Assembly (NCBI RefSeq): GCF_024171925.1
Contig: NZ_JAMTCO010000001.1
Coordinates: forward strand, 186,001-250,000
DNA from: Actinokineospora diospyrosa
GTDB taxonomy: Bacteria; Actinomycetota; Actinomycetes; Mycobacteriales; Pseudonocardiaceae
DNA: 64,000 nucleotides
Direction: 5' to 3'
The notes beneath the pieces were generated by a model. It was not told the DNA's origin, searched no databases, and was given only the letters and a program-made list of their open reading frames with translations. Positions 35,539-43,858 of this stretch are shown in pieces (position 1 is the first letter of the stretch; every line of letters starts with the position of its first letter). The translations under genes and the position numbers were made by a program.

Positions 35539-36887
35539 GCGTCGAGCACCGCAGACCGGTCGGCCCCCGGACCCTCGCCGAGCGCGCCCAGACCGCCTCG
35601 GCGCTCTCCGGCGCGCTGCGCGGTGCCGTGGCGGCGGGGTCGGTGCGCCGCGTCGTGTGCCTGGTGCCCGACCCGCACGCCCGGTTCGCCTCGGTGGAGC
35701 TGGCGGCGGACTTCTTCGTCGACAGCGTCCTGACCGGCGGCTACGGGATGTGCGCGTACGTCTTCGGCTGGAACCCGGCGCGCCAGGCGGTGAACGCCTC
35801 CGCCGTCGACCAGTTCCTCGGCGGCTACGGCGACCTGCGCATCCGGCCCGACCTCGCGACCCTCACCCCCGACGGCGCCGACACCTGGCTGGTGGTGTGC
35901 GACGTCGAGTGGCCGGACGGCCGGTCGATCCCCGAGGCGCCGCGCTCGACCCTGCGCGACCAGGTCGTGATGGCCGAGAAGTTGGGCCTGGTCCCGTCTA
36001 TCGGTATCGAGCACGAGGTCACCTTCACATCTCCCGACGGCACCCCTCTTACCGGGGGAGGCTTGGACTACGCGGTCGGTGGCCTATCGCCGATCTCTGG
36101 GCTGCTATCTGACGTGCGTTCGGCGCTCTATGGCCTCGGGCTGGGTGTGGAGTCCGCGCGCGGCGAGTGCCACCCCGGGCAGTACGAGGTCGTACAGCGC
36201 CACCGGGACGCTCTAGCCGCGTGCGACGACGCCATGCTGCACCAACTGGCCGTCCGTCGGGTCGCAGCCGAGCACGGGGTCCGCGCGGGATACCTGGCGG
36301 CAGAGTCATCAGGCACCGGTGGGTCCTGCCACGTGCACTTGTCCCTATCGGACCCGTCCGGTGTGTCGCTTATGGCGGGCGCTAAGCCGGGGCAGATGTC
36401 GACGTTGTTCGGTCACTTCCTCGCCGGGGTCCTCCGCGCCGCGCCAGACCTCACTGCGTTCTGGGCTCCTACGTGGAACTCTTACGTCCGCCTCCGCACA
36501 TCGCCGTTCTCGCCTCGCTCGCTGCGCTGGGGGAGCGATGACCGCACCGCCGCTGTCCGGCTCGCTGGGCACGGACCGTCGCTGCGGATGGAGGCCAGGT
36601 TCGCGGGCGCTGACGCCCAAGTGCACCTCGTAGTCGCTGCCTTGATCGCGGCAGGGCTGTCCGGTGTGGAGGAGCGGTTGGCGCCGCCGGCCGAGAACAA
36701 GCTGGTCGGCGATCTCGCTCGGACACCGTGGGAGGCGTTGCAGCGCTTGAGCACGTCCAAGCTCGCCGTTGCCCTCTTGGGGCAAGAGGTCGTCGACCAT
36801 CGAGTGGCGATGCTTGGAGAGGAGCTCGACGCGGGCCTAGAGGCGGTCTCCTCCTGGCAACGCGAGCGGGGTGACCTGCGCGCTTAG
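35535..36887 (+). CDS. Glutamine-synthetase-like ligase in the siderophore operon
   Basis: The 450-residue protein has the GS fold: metal-binding Glu in GIEHEVTF (E159, E161) and ESARGECHPGQYE (E211), the ATP/metal His region GTGGSCHVHLSL (residues 261-271), APTWNSYVRL and the arginine-rich PSLRMEARFAGADAQVH. These are the residues expected for ATP-dependent gamma-glutamyl transfer. It is closer in style to GS-like polyamine or amine ligases than to GlnA. Coupled by GTGA to the NIS synthetase, it is the fourth gene of the operon and may glutamylate the diamine or hydroxylamine. The last two thirds have weak third-position G/C bias. Confidence 0.85.
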   Translation: MSVEHRRPVGPRTLAERAQTASALSGALRGAVAAGSVRRVVCLVPDPHARFASVELAADFFVDSVLTGGYGMCAYVFGWNPARQAVNASAVDQFLGGYGDLRIRPDLATLTPDGADTWLVVCDVEWPDGRSIPEAPRSTLRDQVVMAEKLGLVPSIGIEHEVTFTSPDGTPLTGGGLDYAVGGLSPISGLLSDVRSALYGLGLGVESARGECHPGQYEVVQRHRDALAACDDAMLHQLAVRRVAAEHGVRAGYLAAESSGTGGSCHVHLSLSDPSGVSLMAGAKPGQMSTLFGHFLAGVLRAAPDLTAFWAPTWNSYVRLRTSPFSPRSLRWGSDDRTAAVRLAGHGPSLRMEARFAGADAQVHLVVAALIAAGLSGVEERLAPPAENKLVGDLARTPWEALQRLSTSKLAVALLGQEVVDHRVAMLGEELDAGLEAVSSWQRERGDLRA

Positions 36888-37360
36888 GGCTTCTCGCGGA
36901 AGACGATCCACCGCATGCAGACGTACATGTAGACCCCCTCGCACGCCCCCGCGGCGAGGCGGGCCAGGTGGTAGTCGACGCCGAGGGCGGCCAGCCCGCT
37001 GCCGACCCCGAGGATCCAGGCGAGGTAGTTGATCGTCACGACCACGACGTACCTGCCGACCTGCGGCCCGACGTCGGCGTGCGAGCGGAAGTTGAAGGCC
37101 CGGTTCAGCACGAAGCTCAGCCCGAACGCCGCGATGTACCCGATCGTGATGCTCACCGGCAGCGGCCAGCCCAGCCCGCTGCGCATGATGGTCAGCAGCC
37201 CGATGTCCACCGCGAAGGTGAACCCGTTGATCACCCCGAACCCGAGCAGGCTGGGCGGCACGACCCGGGCCAGCCCGAACGGCAGCCGCCGCACCACCGC
37301 CGCCATCAGCGCGGCGAACCGCTCACCGCGTTCCGCCCGCTTGGCGTCCCGAACCGACAT
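36884..37360 (-). CDS. GtrA-family membrane protein
   Basis: GtrA-like proteins help move lipid-linked sugars across the membrane for cell-surface glycosylation. The 158-residue protein has four membrane spans (GFGVINGFTFAVDIGLLTIM begins the first) and the family's FVLNRAFNFRS segment between spans. It converges on the GS-like gene with a 4-base stop overlap. No glycosyltransferase is adjacent, so its partner is unknown. Confidence 0.88.
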   Translation of the reverse strand: MSVRDAKRAERGERFAALMAAVVRRLPFGLARVVPPSLLGFGVINGFTFAVDIGLLTIMRSGLGWPLPVSITIGYIAAFGLSFVLNRAFNFRSHADVGPQVGRYVVVVTINYLAWILGVGSGLAALGVDYHLARLAAGACEGVYMYVCMRWIVFREKP

Positions 37361-37479
37361 GCCGCCATCCTGGCGACACCGGGTGTCCGGTTGCCGTCGT
37401 CCAGGCGAACGGCGGTACCGATCGCCCGATCAGGTGGCCACCCGACGCCGAATCGTGATCGCCGAGCCGGGTAAAACAA

Positions 37480-37522
37480 TCAAGCGTGAATGCTTGAAAT
37501 GCGCCGCCCGCCGTGCCACGGT
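37480..37522 (+). promoter_or_regulatory. Palindromic operator and leaderless promoter of the TIGR03084/AtuA-like operon
   Basis: TCAAGCGTGAATGCTTGA (37480-37497) is a near-perfect palindrome overlapping the -35 box TTGAAA (37494-37499). A -10 box CACGGT (37517-37522) follows after 17 bases and the GTG start comes 6 bases later at 37529, so the mRNA should be leaderless. The same arrangement, base for base in spacing, occurs at 42211-42260. The TetR protein at 46933 is the likely binder. Confidence 0.75.
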
Positions 37523-37528
37523 GAGGTG

Positions 37529-38299
37529 GTGATCGACCTGTCCGCCCTGCTCGCCGACCTGCGGGCCGAGGGCGCCGAACTGGACGCCGTCGTCGGCGAC
37601 CGGCCCGCCGCCGACTGGTCCACCCCGACCCCCGCGGCCGGGTGGACGGTGGCGCACCAGATCGCCCACCTGGCCTGGACCGACGAGCGGGCCCTGCTGG
37701 CCGCCACCGACCCGGACGCGTTCGCCGCCGAACTCGGCCGGATCACCGACCCCACGGGTTTCGTCGACCGGGGCGCGGCCGAGGGTGCCGCCCTCCCGCC
37801 CGCCGACCTGCTGCGCCGCTGGCGAACCTCCCGCGACCGCCTCGCCGCCGCCCTGGACTCCGCCACCGGCAAACTCCCCTGGTACGGCCCCCCGATGAGC
37901 CCGGCGTCGATGGCGACCGCGCGGATCATGGAAACCTGGGCCCACGCGGGTGACGTGGCCGACGCCCTCGGCGTGGTGCGGGTGCCCACCAACCGGCTAC
38001 GACACGTCGCCCACCTGGGCGTCCGCACCCGTGACTTCGCCTACCTGGTGCGCGGCCTCCCCGCCCCCGCCGAGGAGTTCCGGATAGAGCTGAGCGGCCC
38101 GGACGGCCTGTGGACGTGGGGTCCCCCGGAAGCGGCTCAGCAGGTCCGCGGCCCCGCCCTCGACTTCTGCCGCTTGGTCACCCAACGAGTGCACCGGGCC
38201 AACACCACCCTCACCGCAACCGGCCCCGACGCGGACACCTGGCTCGACATCGCGCAGGCCTTCGCCGGGCCGCCTGGAGCGGGGAGGAGCGAGGCGTGA
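37529..38299 (+). CDS. TIGR03084-type (DinB/maleylpyruvate-isomerase-like) metal-binding protein
   Basis: The N-terminal DinB-like four-helix domain starts with WTVAHQIAHLAWTDERALL, whose His residues, together with ARIMETWAHAGDVADAL, form the family's metal site. A C-terminal domain follows. Proteins of this type may use a low-molecular-weight thiol, but the reaction is unknown. The GTG at 37529 is fixed by the promoter spacing; a frame extending to 37490 would lie inside the promoter. Length is 256 residues. It is the first gene of the operon and overlaps the next by GTGA. Confidence 0.85.
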   Translation: MIDLSALLADLRAEGAELDAVVGDRPAADWSTPTPAAGWTVAHQIAHLAWTDERALLAATDPDAFAAELGRITDPTGFVDRGAAEGAALPPADLLRRWRTSRDRLAAALDSATGKLPWYGPPMSPASMATARIMETWAHAGDVADALGVVRVPTNRLRHVAHLGVRTRDFAYLVRGLPAPAEEFRIELSGPDGLWTWGPPEAAQQVRGPALDFCRLVTQRVHRANTTLTATGPDADTWLDIAQAFAGPPGAGRSEA

Positions 38300-39951
38300 T
38301 CCGCATCGGCAACGCGTCCGGGTTCTGGGGCGACCGGTTCGACGCGTTCGACGAGATGGTGACCGGGGGCGAGCTCGACGTCGTCACGGGGGACTACCTG
38401 GCTGAGTTGACCATGTTGATCCTGGGGCGGCAGCTCCTCAAGGACCCGGCGGGCGGGTACGTCAAGACCTTCCTGCGGCAGTTGGAGCGGTCCTTGATGA
38501 CCGCGGTGGACCGGGGCGTCAAGATCGTCACCAACGCGGGCGGGCTGAACCCGGCCGGGCTCGCCGACGCCGTTCGGGAGCTGGCCGCGGCTCGGGGGCT
38601 GGACGTCCGGGTGGCCCACGTGGAGGGCGATGACCTGCGCGGACCCGACTTCCCCGGTGCGCTCACCGCCAACGCCTACCTCGGCGCGTGGGGGATCGCC
38701 GAGTGCCTGCGGGCGGGTGCGGACGTCGTGGTCACCGGGCGGGTGACGGACGCGTCGTTGGTGGTCGGGCCCGCCGCGGCGCATTTCGGGTGGGGCCGCG
38801 AGGACTTCGACCGGCTCGCGGGGGCGACGGTCGCGGGGCACATCCTGGAGTGCGGTGCCCAGGCCACCGGCGGGAACTTCGCCTTTTTCACCGAGCTCGA
38901 CGCCACCAGACCCGGGTTCCCGATCGCCGAGGTGCGCGAGGACGGGTCGGCGGTGATCACCAAGCACCCCGGCACCGGGGGCGCGGTGACCCGGGAAACC
39001 GTGACCGCGCAACTGCTCTACGAGATCCAGGGCGCCGACTACCTCGGCCCCGACGTCACCACCCGGTTCGACACGATCACGCTCACCGACGACGGCCCCG
39101 ATCGCGTCCTGGTCAGCGGCGTCCAGGGCGCACCACCGCCCGAGCTGGTCAAGGTCTGCGTGAACACCCTCGCCGGGTTCCGCAACAGCGCCACCTTCGT
39201 CCTCTGTGGACTCGACATCGAGCGCAAGGCCGAGTTGGTCAAGGAGCAGATCGGTTTCTACGGCGTCACCTGGACGCTGGCCCGCACCGACCACCCCGAC
39301 GCCGACACCGAGGAGACCGCGAGCGCCCTGCTGCACGGCTCCATCAGCACCTCGGACCCGGTGGTCGCCAAGCAGTTCTCCCGCGCCACCGTCGAACTGG
39401 CCCTGGCGAGCTACCCCGGCTTCACCCTCACCGCCCCACCCTCCGACGGCACCCCGATCGGCGTCTACCGCCCGGAGTACGCCGCCCCCTCGGCGGTCCA
39501 CCACACGGCGGTCCTGCCCGACGGCACCCGCCAGTCCATCCCGTGGACACCGGGCGCACCGGTCGAGCCGCGCGTGGTCGAGACGCGGATGTTCGAGAAG
39601 GGCATGGCCGAGTTCGGCTCCACCACCAGGGTTCCACTGGGGACGGTCCTCGGCGCGAGGTCCGGTGACAAGGGCGGTGACGCGAACCTCGGCGTCTGGG
39701 TCCGCGACCCCGCCGCCTTCCCCTGGCTGGCGACCGAGCTGACCACCGACCGGCTGCGCGAACTGCTGCCCGAGACCGCGGACCTGCACATCGACCGCCA
39801 CCCGCTGCCCAACCTCAACGCGGTCAACTTCGTCATCCACGGCCTGCTCGGCCAAGGCGTCGCCGCCTCGACCCGGTTCGACCCGCAGGCCAAGGCCCTG
39901 GGCGAGTGGCTGCGCTCCCGGCACGCCGAGGTCCCCGAGGAGCTGCTGTGA
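38296..39951 (+). CDS. AtuA-like (DUF1446) acyclic terpene utilisation protein
   Basis: The 551-residue protein resembles AtuA, found with citronellol/geraniol catabolic genes in pseudomonads; its reaction is not established. Characteristic blocks are IRIGNASGFWGDR, TNAGGLNPAGLADAV, VVTGRVTDASLVVGPAA and, in the C-terminal part, LGARSGDKGGDANLGVW. The C-terminal segment matches the AtuA-like ferredoxin-fold extension. A strong ribosome site (GGGGAGGAG) and GTGA overlaps on both sides place it firmly in the operon. Confidence 0.9.
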   Translation: MIRIGNASGFWGDRFDAFDEMVTGGELDVVTGDYLAELTMLILGRQLLKDPAGGYVKTFLRQLERSLMTAVDRGVKIVTNAGGLNPAGLADAVRELAAARGLDVRVAHVEGDDLRGPDFPGALTANAYLGAWGIAECLRAGADVVVTGRVTDASLVVGPAAAHFGWGREDFDRLAGATVAGHILECGAQATGGNFAFFTELDATRPGFPIAEVREDGSAVITKHPGTGGAVTRETVTAQLLYEIQGADYLGPDVTTRFDTITLTDDGPDRVLVSGVQGAPPPELVKVCVNTLAGFRNSATFVLCGLDIERKAELVKEQIGFYGVTWTLARTDHPDADTEETASALLHGSISTSDPVVAKQFSRATVELALASYPGFTLTAPPSDGTPIGVYRPEYAAPSAVHHTAVLPDGTRQSIPWTPGAPVEPRVVETRMFEKGMAEFGSTTRVPLGTVLGARSGDKGGDANLGVWVRDPAAFPWLATELTTDRLRELLPETADLHIDRHPLPNLNAVNFVIHGLLGQGVAASTRFDPQAKALGEWLRSRHAEVPEELL

Positions 39952-41093
39952 ACCCGTTCGACACACCGGAACGCCGGGACCTGAGGGCAACCGTCCGCCG
40001 GTTCATGGCCGAGGAAGTGTTGCCACACCTGGAAACCTGGGAGCGCGAAGGCGAGTTGCCGCGCTCGCTGCACCGCACCGCGGGCGATATCGGCCTGCTC
40101 GGCGTCGCCTTCCCCGAGGAAGTGGGTGGTGGCGGTGGTGACCTCATCGACGCCATGGTGGTGGTCGAGGAGATGCACTACGCGGGTGGCTCCGGTGGTC
40201 TCGTCGCGGGCCTGCTGACCTGCGGGATCGCCCTGCCGCACCTGGTCAACGCCGCCAACGCCGACCAGGTCGACCGCTGGGTCCGGCCGACCCTGGCGGG
40301 CGGGCTGATCGGCGCCCTCGCCATCACCGAACCCGACGGCGGTTCCGACGTCGCGGGCATCCGCACCACCGCCGTCCGCGATGGCGACCACTACGTCGTC
40401 AACGGCGCCAAGATGTTCATCACCTCGGGTGCCCGCGCCGACTTCGTCACCACCGCGGTCCGCACCGGCGGCCCAGGCGCGCACGGGATCTCCTTGCTGG
40501 TCATCGAGGCAGGCACACCGGGTTTCACAGTGGACAGACGACTTGAGAAGATGGGCTGGCACTGCTCGGACACCGCCTCACTGTCCTTCGTGGACTGCCG
40601 GGTCCCGGTGGCGAACCTGGTGGGCGCGGAGAACACCGGGTTCATTCAGATAGCGGTCAACTTCGTCGCCGAGCGGCTGACCCTTGCCGTACAGGCCTAC
40701 GCGGCCGCGCAACGGGCCTACGAGCTGACCGTCCAGTGGTGCCGGGACCGCGAGACCTTCGGGCGGCCCCTGATCTCGCGCCAGTCCGTGCAGATGACCC
40801 TCGCCGAGATGGCCCGCCGCGTCGATGTCGCCCGCACCTACACCCGGTCCACCGCGGAGAGGCACCTCGCAGGCGCGGACGTCCTGGCCGAGGTCTGCTT
40901 CGCCAAGAACACCGCCGTCGAGATGGGGGAGTGGGTCGCCAGGGAGGCCGTCCAGCTGCACGGTGGCCTGGGCTACCTGCGCGAGTCCGAGGTGGAACGG
41001 CACTACCGCGACATGCGCATCCTTGCCATCGGCGGTGGGACGACCGAGATCATGACCCTGTTGGCCGCCAAGCGCTTGGGGCTCACCGGGTAA
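39948..41093 (+). CDS. Acyl-CoA dehydrogenase
   Basis: This FAD flavoprotein introduces the alpha,beta double bond into an acyl-CoA. The 381 residues have ALAITEPDGGSDVAGIRTTA (FAD/substrate loop, quoted in part), FITSGARAD, the helical C-terminal domain and QLHGGLGYLRESEVERHYRD. The position of the catalytic base in GGGTTEI fits acyl-CoA dehydrogenases of the short/branched-chain type. It is coupled by GTGA to the AtuA-like gene. Confidence 0.92.
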   Translation: MNPFDTPERRDLRATVRRFMAEEVLPHLETWEREGELPRSLHRTAGDIGLLGVAFPEEVGGGGGDLIDAMVVVEEMHYAGGSGGLVAGLLTCGIALPHLVNAANADQVDRWVRPTLAGGLIGALAITEPDGGSDVAGIRTTAVRDGDHYVVNGAKMFITSGARADFVTTAVRTGGPGAHGISLLVIEAGTPGFTVDRRLEKMGWHCSDTASLSFVDCRVPVANLVGAENTGFIQIAVNFVAERLTLAVQAYAAAQRAYELTVQWCRDRETFGRPLISRQSVQMTLAEMARRVDVARTYTRSTAERHLAGADVLAEVCFAKNTAVEMGEWVAREAVQLHGGLGYLRESEVERHYRDMRILAIGGGTTEIMTLLAAKRLGLTG

Positions 41094-41153
41094 CCCTCCC
41101 GATCGGGTGGTCTTGCTCGACTAGCGGGTGTCCGAGGTCGAACCATCGAGGAC

Positions 41154-41318
41154 GTGGCCGATCCCAAGGTGTTCTGCCCGCCCCCGGCGGCAGCCGAGAC
41201 CAACCGCGTCCCCCGGGCGCGCAGCGACCCACCGCGCGCGCTCGCCACCGCGCCGCCGCCCGGCCACCGCGACACCTCCTTCTGCTACCGCGACACCGCG
41301 GGCCGGTGGTACCGGTGA
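41154..41318 (+). CDS. Possible small protein, 54 aa, coupled to polyprenyl synthetase
   Basis: A GTG-initiated frame (VADPKVFCPPPAAAETNR, then Pro/Arg-rich, ending CYRDTAGRWYR) closes with TGA inside the GTG start of the next gene, the same GTGA overlap that joins the real genes of this operon. No convincing ribosome site is visible: GAGG sits only two bases from the GTG. It may be a short partner protein, or merely an open frame in the 221-base gap after the dehydrogenase. Confidence 0.35.
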   Translation: MADPKVFCPPPAAAETNRVPRARSDPPRALATAPPPGHRDTSFCYRDTAGRWYR

Positions 41319-42202
41319 CCACCGACGCCGACCTGGCCGAACGGCTCTGGGAGGGCATCGCGGCGCGCTGGGCCGGTGACGACCCGATCTCGGCCGCGGC
41401 CAGGTACGCGATGCTGCCCCCGGGCAAGCTGCTGCGGCCGCTCCTGCTGCTGCGCAGCACGCTGGCCCTCGGCGGCGCCGTGGAGGACGCCGTCCCCGCC
41501 GCGGTCGGGATGGAGTGCGCGCACGTCGGCGGCCTCATCCACGAGGACCTGATCGACCAGAGCGACGCCAGGCGCGGGCGCGCCTCGGTGCACGGCCGCT
41601 TCGGCGCGGGGACCGCCGTCGCCACCGGCAACGCCCTGCTGTTCACCTGGTTCGAGGCGCTGGCCGACTCGGGTGTCCCCGCCGACACGCTGGTCGAGGT
41701 GATGCGCGTGCAGGCCGACGCGGGCCGCTTGGCGTGCCGGGGGGTCGCGCTGGAGTTGGCGATGGCGCTGGAGACCGACCTGCCGGTGTCGACCTACCTG
41801 GAGATGGTCCACTACAAGACCGCGGCCATGACCGCGGCCGCCTGCCGGGTGGGTGCCCTGCTCGCCGGGGCGGGTCCGCAGCGCACCGCCGCCCTCGCCG
41901 GGTTCGGCGAGGCGCTGGGCATGGCGACCCAGATCCGCGCCGACCTCGCGCCGCACCGCCCGCACGGCGACCAGGTCGGCGCCCCCAGTTCGCGCCGCCC
42001 GACGCTGCCGCTGCTGCTCACCCAGCACCGCGGCCAGGTCCTCATCGACGCCGTGCACCAGGCCACCGACCTCGCCGAGCACTACGTCGACCGCGCGCAC
42101 GCCCACCTGGCGCAGATCCCGGACAGCCCGCACCGGCGGGCCCTGGAGGCCTGGACGCACGCCGACCCGCTCCCCGGGCCCCGGTCGAGCCAGGACCACT
42201 AG
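41315..42202 (+). CDS. Polyprenyl synthetase homologue with degenerate second Asp-rich motif
   Basis: The 295-residue all-helical protein belongs to the trans-prenyltransferase family: GKLLRPLLLLRSTLALGG and GGLIHEDLIDQSDARRG correspond to the first substrate region, with EDxxD in place of DDxxD. The second motif, normally DDxxD, reads QIRADLAPH, so one of two magnesium-diphosphate sites is mostly lost. It may work as an altered synthase or a non-catalytic subunit. Lying at the end of the first half of a terpene-type acyl-CoA operon, it could link prenyl metabolism to catabolism; this is inference. Confidence 0.8.
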   Translation: MTTDADLAERLWEGIAARWAGDDPISAAARYAMLPPGKLLRPLLLLRSTLALGGAVEDAVPAAVGMECAHVGGLIHEDLIDQSDARRGRASVHGRFGAGTAVATGNALLFTWFEALADSGVPADTLVEVMRVQADAGRLACRGVALELAMALETDLPVSTYLEMVHYKTAAMTAAACRVGALLAGAGPQRTAALAGFGEALGMATQIRADLAPHRPHGDQVGAPSSRRPTLPLLLTQHRGQVLIDAVHQATDLAEHYVDRAHAHLAQIPDSPHRRALEAWTHADPLPGPRSSQDH

Positions 42203-42210
42203 CGAAACAA

Positions 42211-42253
42211 TCAAGCGTGCATGCTTGAAAAGCCCGACCGCCCGTGCCACGGT
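42211..42253 (+). promoter_or_regulatory. Second copy of palindromic operator with leaderless promoter
   Basis: TCAAGCGTGCATGCTTGA (42211-42228) differs from the copy at 37480 by one base. The -35 TTGAAA (42225-42230), 17-base spacer, -10 CACGGT (42248-42253) and 6-base gap to the GTG at 42260 repeat the first promoter exactly. Flanking bases (AAACAA before, CCGTGCCACGGTG around the -10) are also conserved. Confidence 0.75.
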
Positions 42254-42259
42254 GGAGCG

Positions 42260-43858
42260 GTGACAGTGCTGCGCTCCTCGGTCGACCCCGGCACCGCCGA
42301 GTTCCAGGCGAACCGCGAGGGCATGCTGGCCAGGCTCACCGAGATCGCCGCCGAGCACGCCAAGGCCGTCGCGGGCGGCGGCGCGAAGTACCTGGCCCGC
42401 CACCGCGAGCGCGGCAAGCTGACCGCCCGCGAACGGGTGGAGCTGCTGCTGGACCCCGACTCGCCGTTCCTGGAGCTCTCCCCGCTCGCCGCCTGGGGCA
42501 CCGACTTCGCCGTCGGCGCCAGCCTGGTCACCGGGATCGGCGTCGTCGAGGGCGTCGAGTGCCTGGTCAACGCGAACGACCCGACGGTCAAGGGCGGCGC
42601 GATCAACCCGTGGGGCATGCGCAAGGGCTTCCGCGCCGCCGACATCGCCGCGCAGAACCGGCTGCCGACGATCAACCTCGTCGAGTCCGGCGGTGCCGAC
42701 CTGCCCACCCAGAAGGAGATCTTCATCCCCGGCGGGCGCACCTTCCGCGACCTCACCCGCTCCTCAGCGGCGAAGATCCCGACCATCGCCCTGGTCTTCG
42801 GCAACTCCACCGCGGGTGGCGCCTACCTGCCCGGCATGTCCGACCACGTGGTGATGGTGCGCGAGCGGGCCAAGGTGTTCCTCGGCGGCCCGCCGCTGGT
42901 CAAGATGGCCACCGGGGAGGACGCCGACGACGAGTCGCTCGGTGGCGCCGAGATGCACGCCCGCGTCTCCGGCCTGGCCGACCACCTCGCCGAGGACGAG
43001 CGCGACGCGATCCGCCTCGGGCGCCGCGTCGTGGCCCGGCTGAACTGGCGCAAGCACGGCCCCGCGCCCGCGACCGACTACGCCGAGCCGGTGCACGACC
43101 CCGAGGAGCTGCTCGGCATCGTGCCCACCGATCTCAAGGTCCCGTTCGACCCGCGCGAGGTCATCGCCCGGATCATCGACGGCTCCGACTTCGACGAGGT
43201 CAAGCCGCTCTACGGCACCAGCCTGGTCACCGGGTGGGCCCAGCTGCACGGCTACCCGATCGGCATCCTTGCCAATGCCAGCGGTGTCCTCTTCAGCGAA
43301 GAGGCGCAGAAGGCCACCCAGTTCATCCAGCTCGCCAACCAGACCGACACCCCGCTGCTGTTCCTGCACAACACCACCGGCTACATGGTCGGCAAGGAGT
43401 ACGAGCAGGGCGGCATCATCAAGCACGGGGCGATGATGATTAACGCGGTGTCCAACTCCCGGGTGCCGCATCTGTCCGTGCTCGTCGGCGCCTCTTACGG
43501 CGCGGGGCACTACGGCATGTGCGGACGCGCCTACGACCCGCGGTTCCTGTTTGCCTGGCCTAGCGCCAAATCCGCGGTTATGGGGCCCGCCCAGCTTGCC
43601 GGAGTGCTGTCCATCGTCATGCGCCAAGGCGCCGAACGCCGTGGTCAGCCTTACAACGAGGAGCACGACGCAGCGATGCGCGCCATGGTCGAAGGGCAGG
43701 TCGAGGCGGAGTCGCTGCCGATGTTCCTGTCCGGGATGCTTTATGACGACGGCATCATCGACCCGCGCGACACCCGCACCGTGTTGGGGCTGTCGCTGTC
43801 GGCCATCCATTCCGGACCGGTCGAAGGCACCACCGCCTTCGGCGTCTTCCGGATGTGA
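42260..43858 (+). CDS. Acyl-CoA carboxylase carboxyltransferase (beta) subunit, MCC/GCC type
   Basis: The subunit moves carbon dioxide from biotin to an enoyl-CoA such as methylcrotonyl- or geranyl-CoA. The 532 residues hold two crotonase-fold halves with KGGAINPWGMRKGFRAADIA (in part), NSTAGGAYLPGMSDH and, in the C-terminal half, HNTTGYMVGKEYEQGGIIKHG and GASYGAGHYGMCGRAYDPRF, the oxyanion-hole segments. The GTG at 42260 follows from promoter spacing. The choice between methylcrotonyl and geranyl substrates needs an alignment of the active site. It overlaps the alpha subunit gene by GTGA. Confidence 0.92.
   Translation: MTVLRSSVDPGTAEFQANREGMLARLTEIAAEHAKAVAGGGAKYLARHRERGKLTARERVELLLDPDSPFLELSPLAAWGTDFAVGASLVTGIGVVEGVECLVNANDPTVKGGAINPWGMRKGFRAADIAAQNRLPTINLVESGGADLPTQKEIFIPGGRTFRDLTRSSAAKIPTIALVFGNSTAGGAYLPGMSDHVVMVRERAKVFLGGPPLVKMATGEDADDESLGGAEMHARVSGLADHLAEDERDAIRLGRRVVARLNWRKHGPAPATDYAEPVHDPEELLGIVPTDLKVPFDPREVIARIIDGSDFDEVKPLYGTSLVTGWAQLHGYPIGILANASGVLFSEEAQKATQFIQLANQTDTPLLFLHNTTGYMVGKEYEQGGIIKHGAMMINAVSNSRVPHLSVLVGASYGAGHYGMCGRAYDPRFLFAWPSAKSAVMGPAQLAGVLSIVMRQGAERRGQPYNEEHDAAMRAMVEGQVEAESLPMFLSGMLYDDGIIDPRDTRTVLGLSLSAIHSGPVEGTTAFGVFRM

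Noticed and set aside
31095-36887. Aerobactin-type (lysine hydroxylation plus citrate) pathway
   Set aside because: A decarboxylase precedes the hydroxylase and there is one NIS synthetase, not two, and no IucB acetyltransferase; the diamine route fits better.
38137-39990. A 617-codon minus-strand frame opposite the AtuA-like gene
   Set aside because: It is antisense to a protein with clear family motifs and conserved operon coupling.
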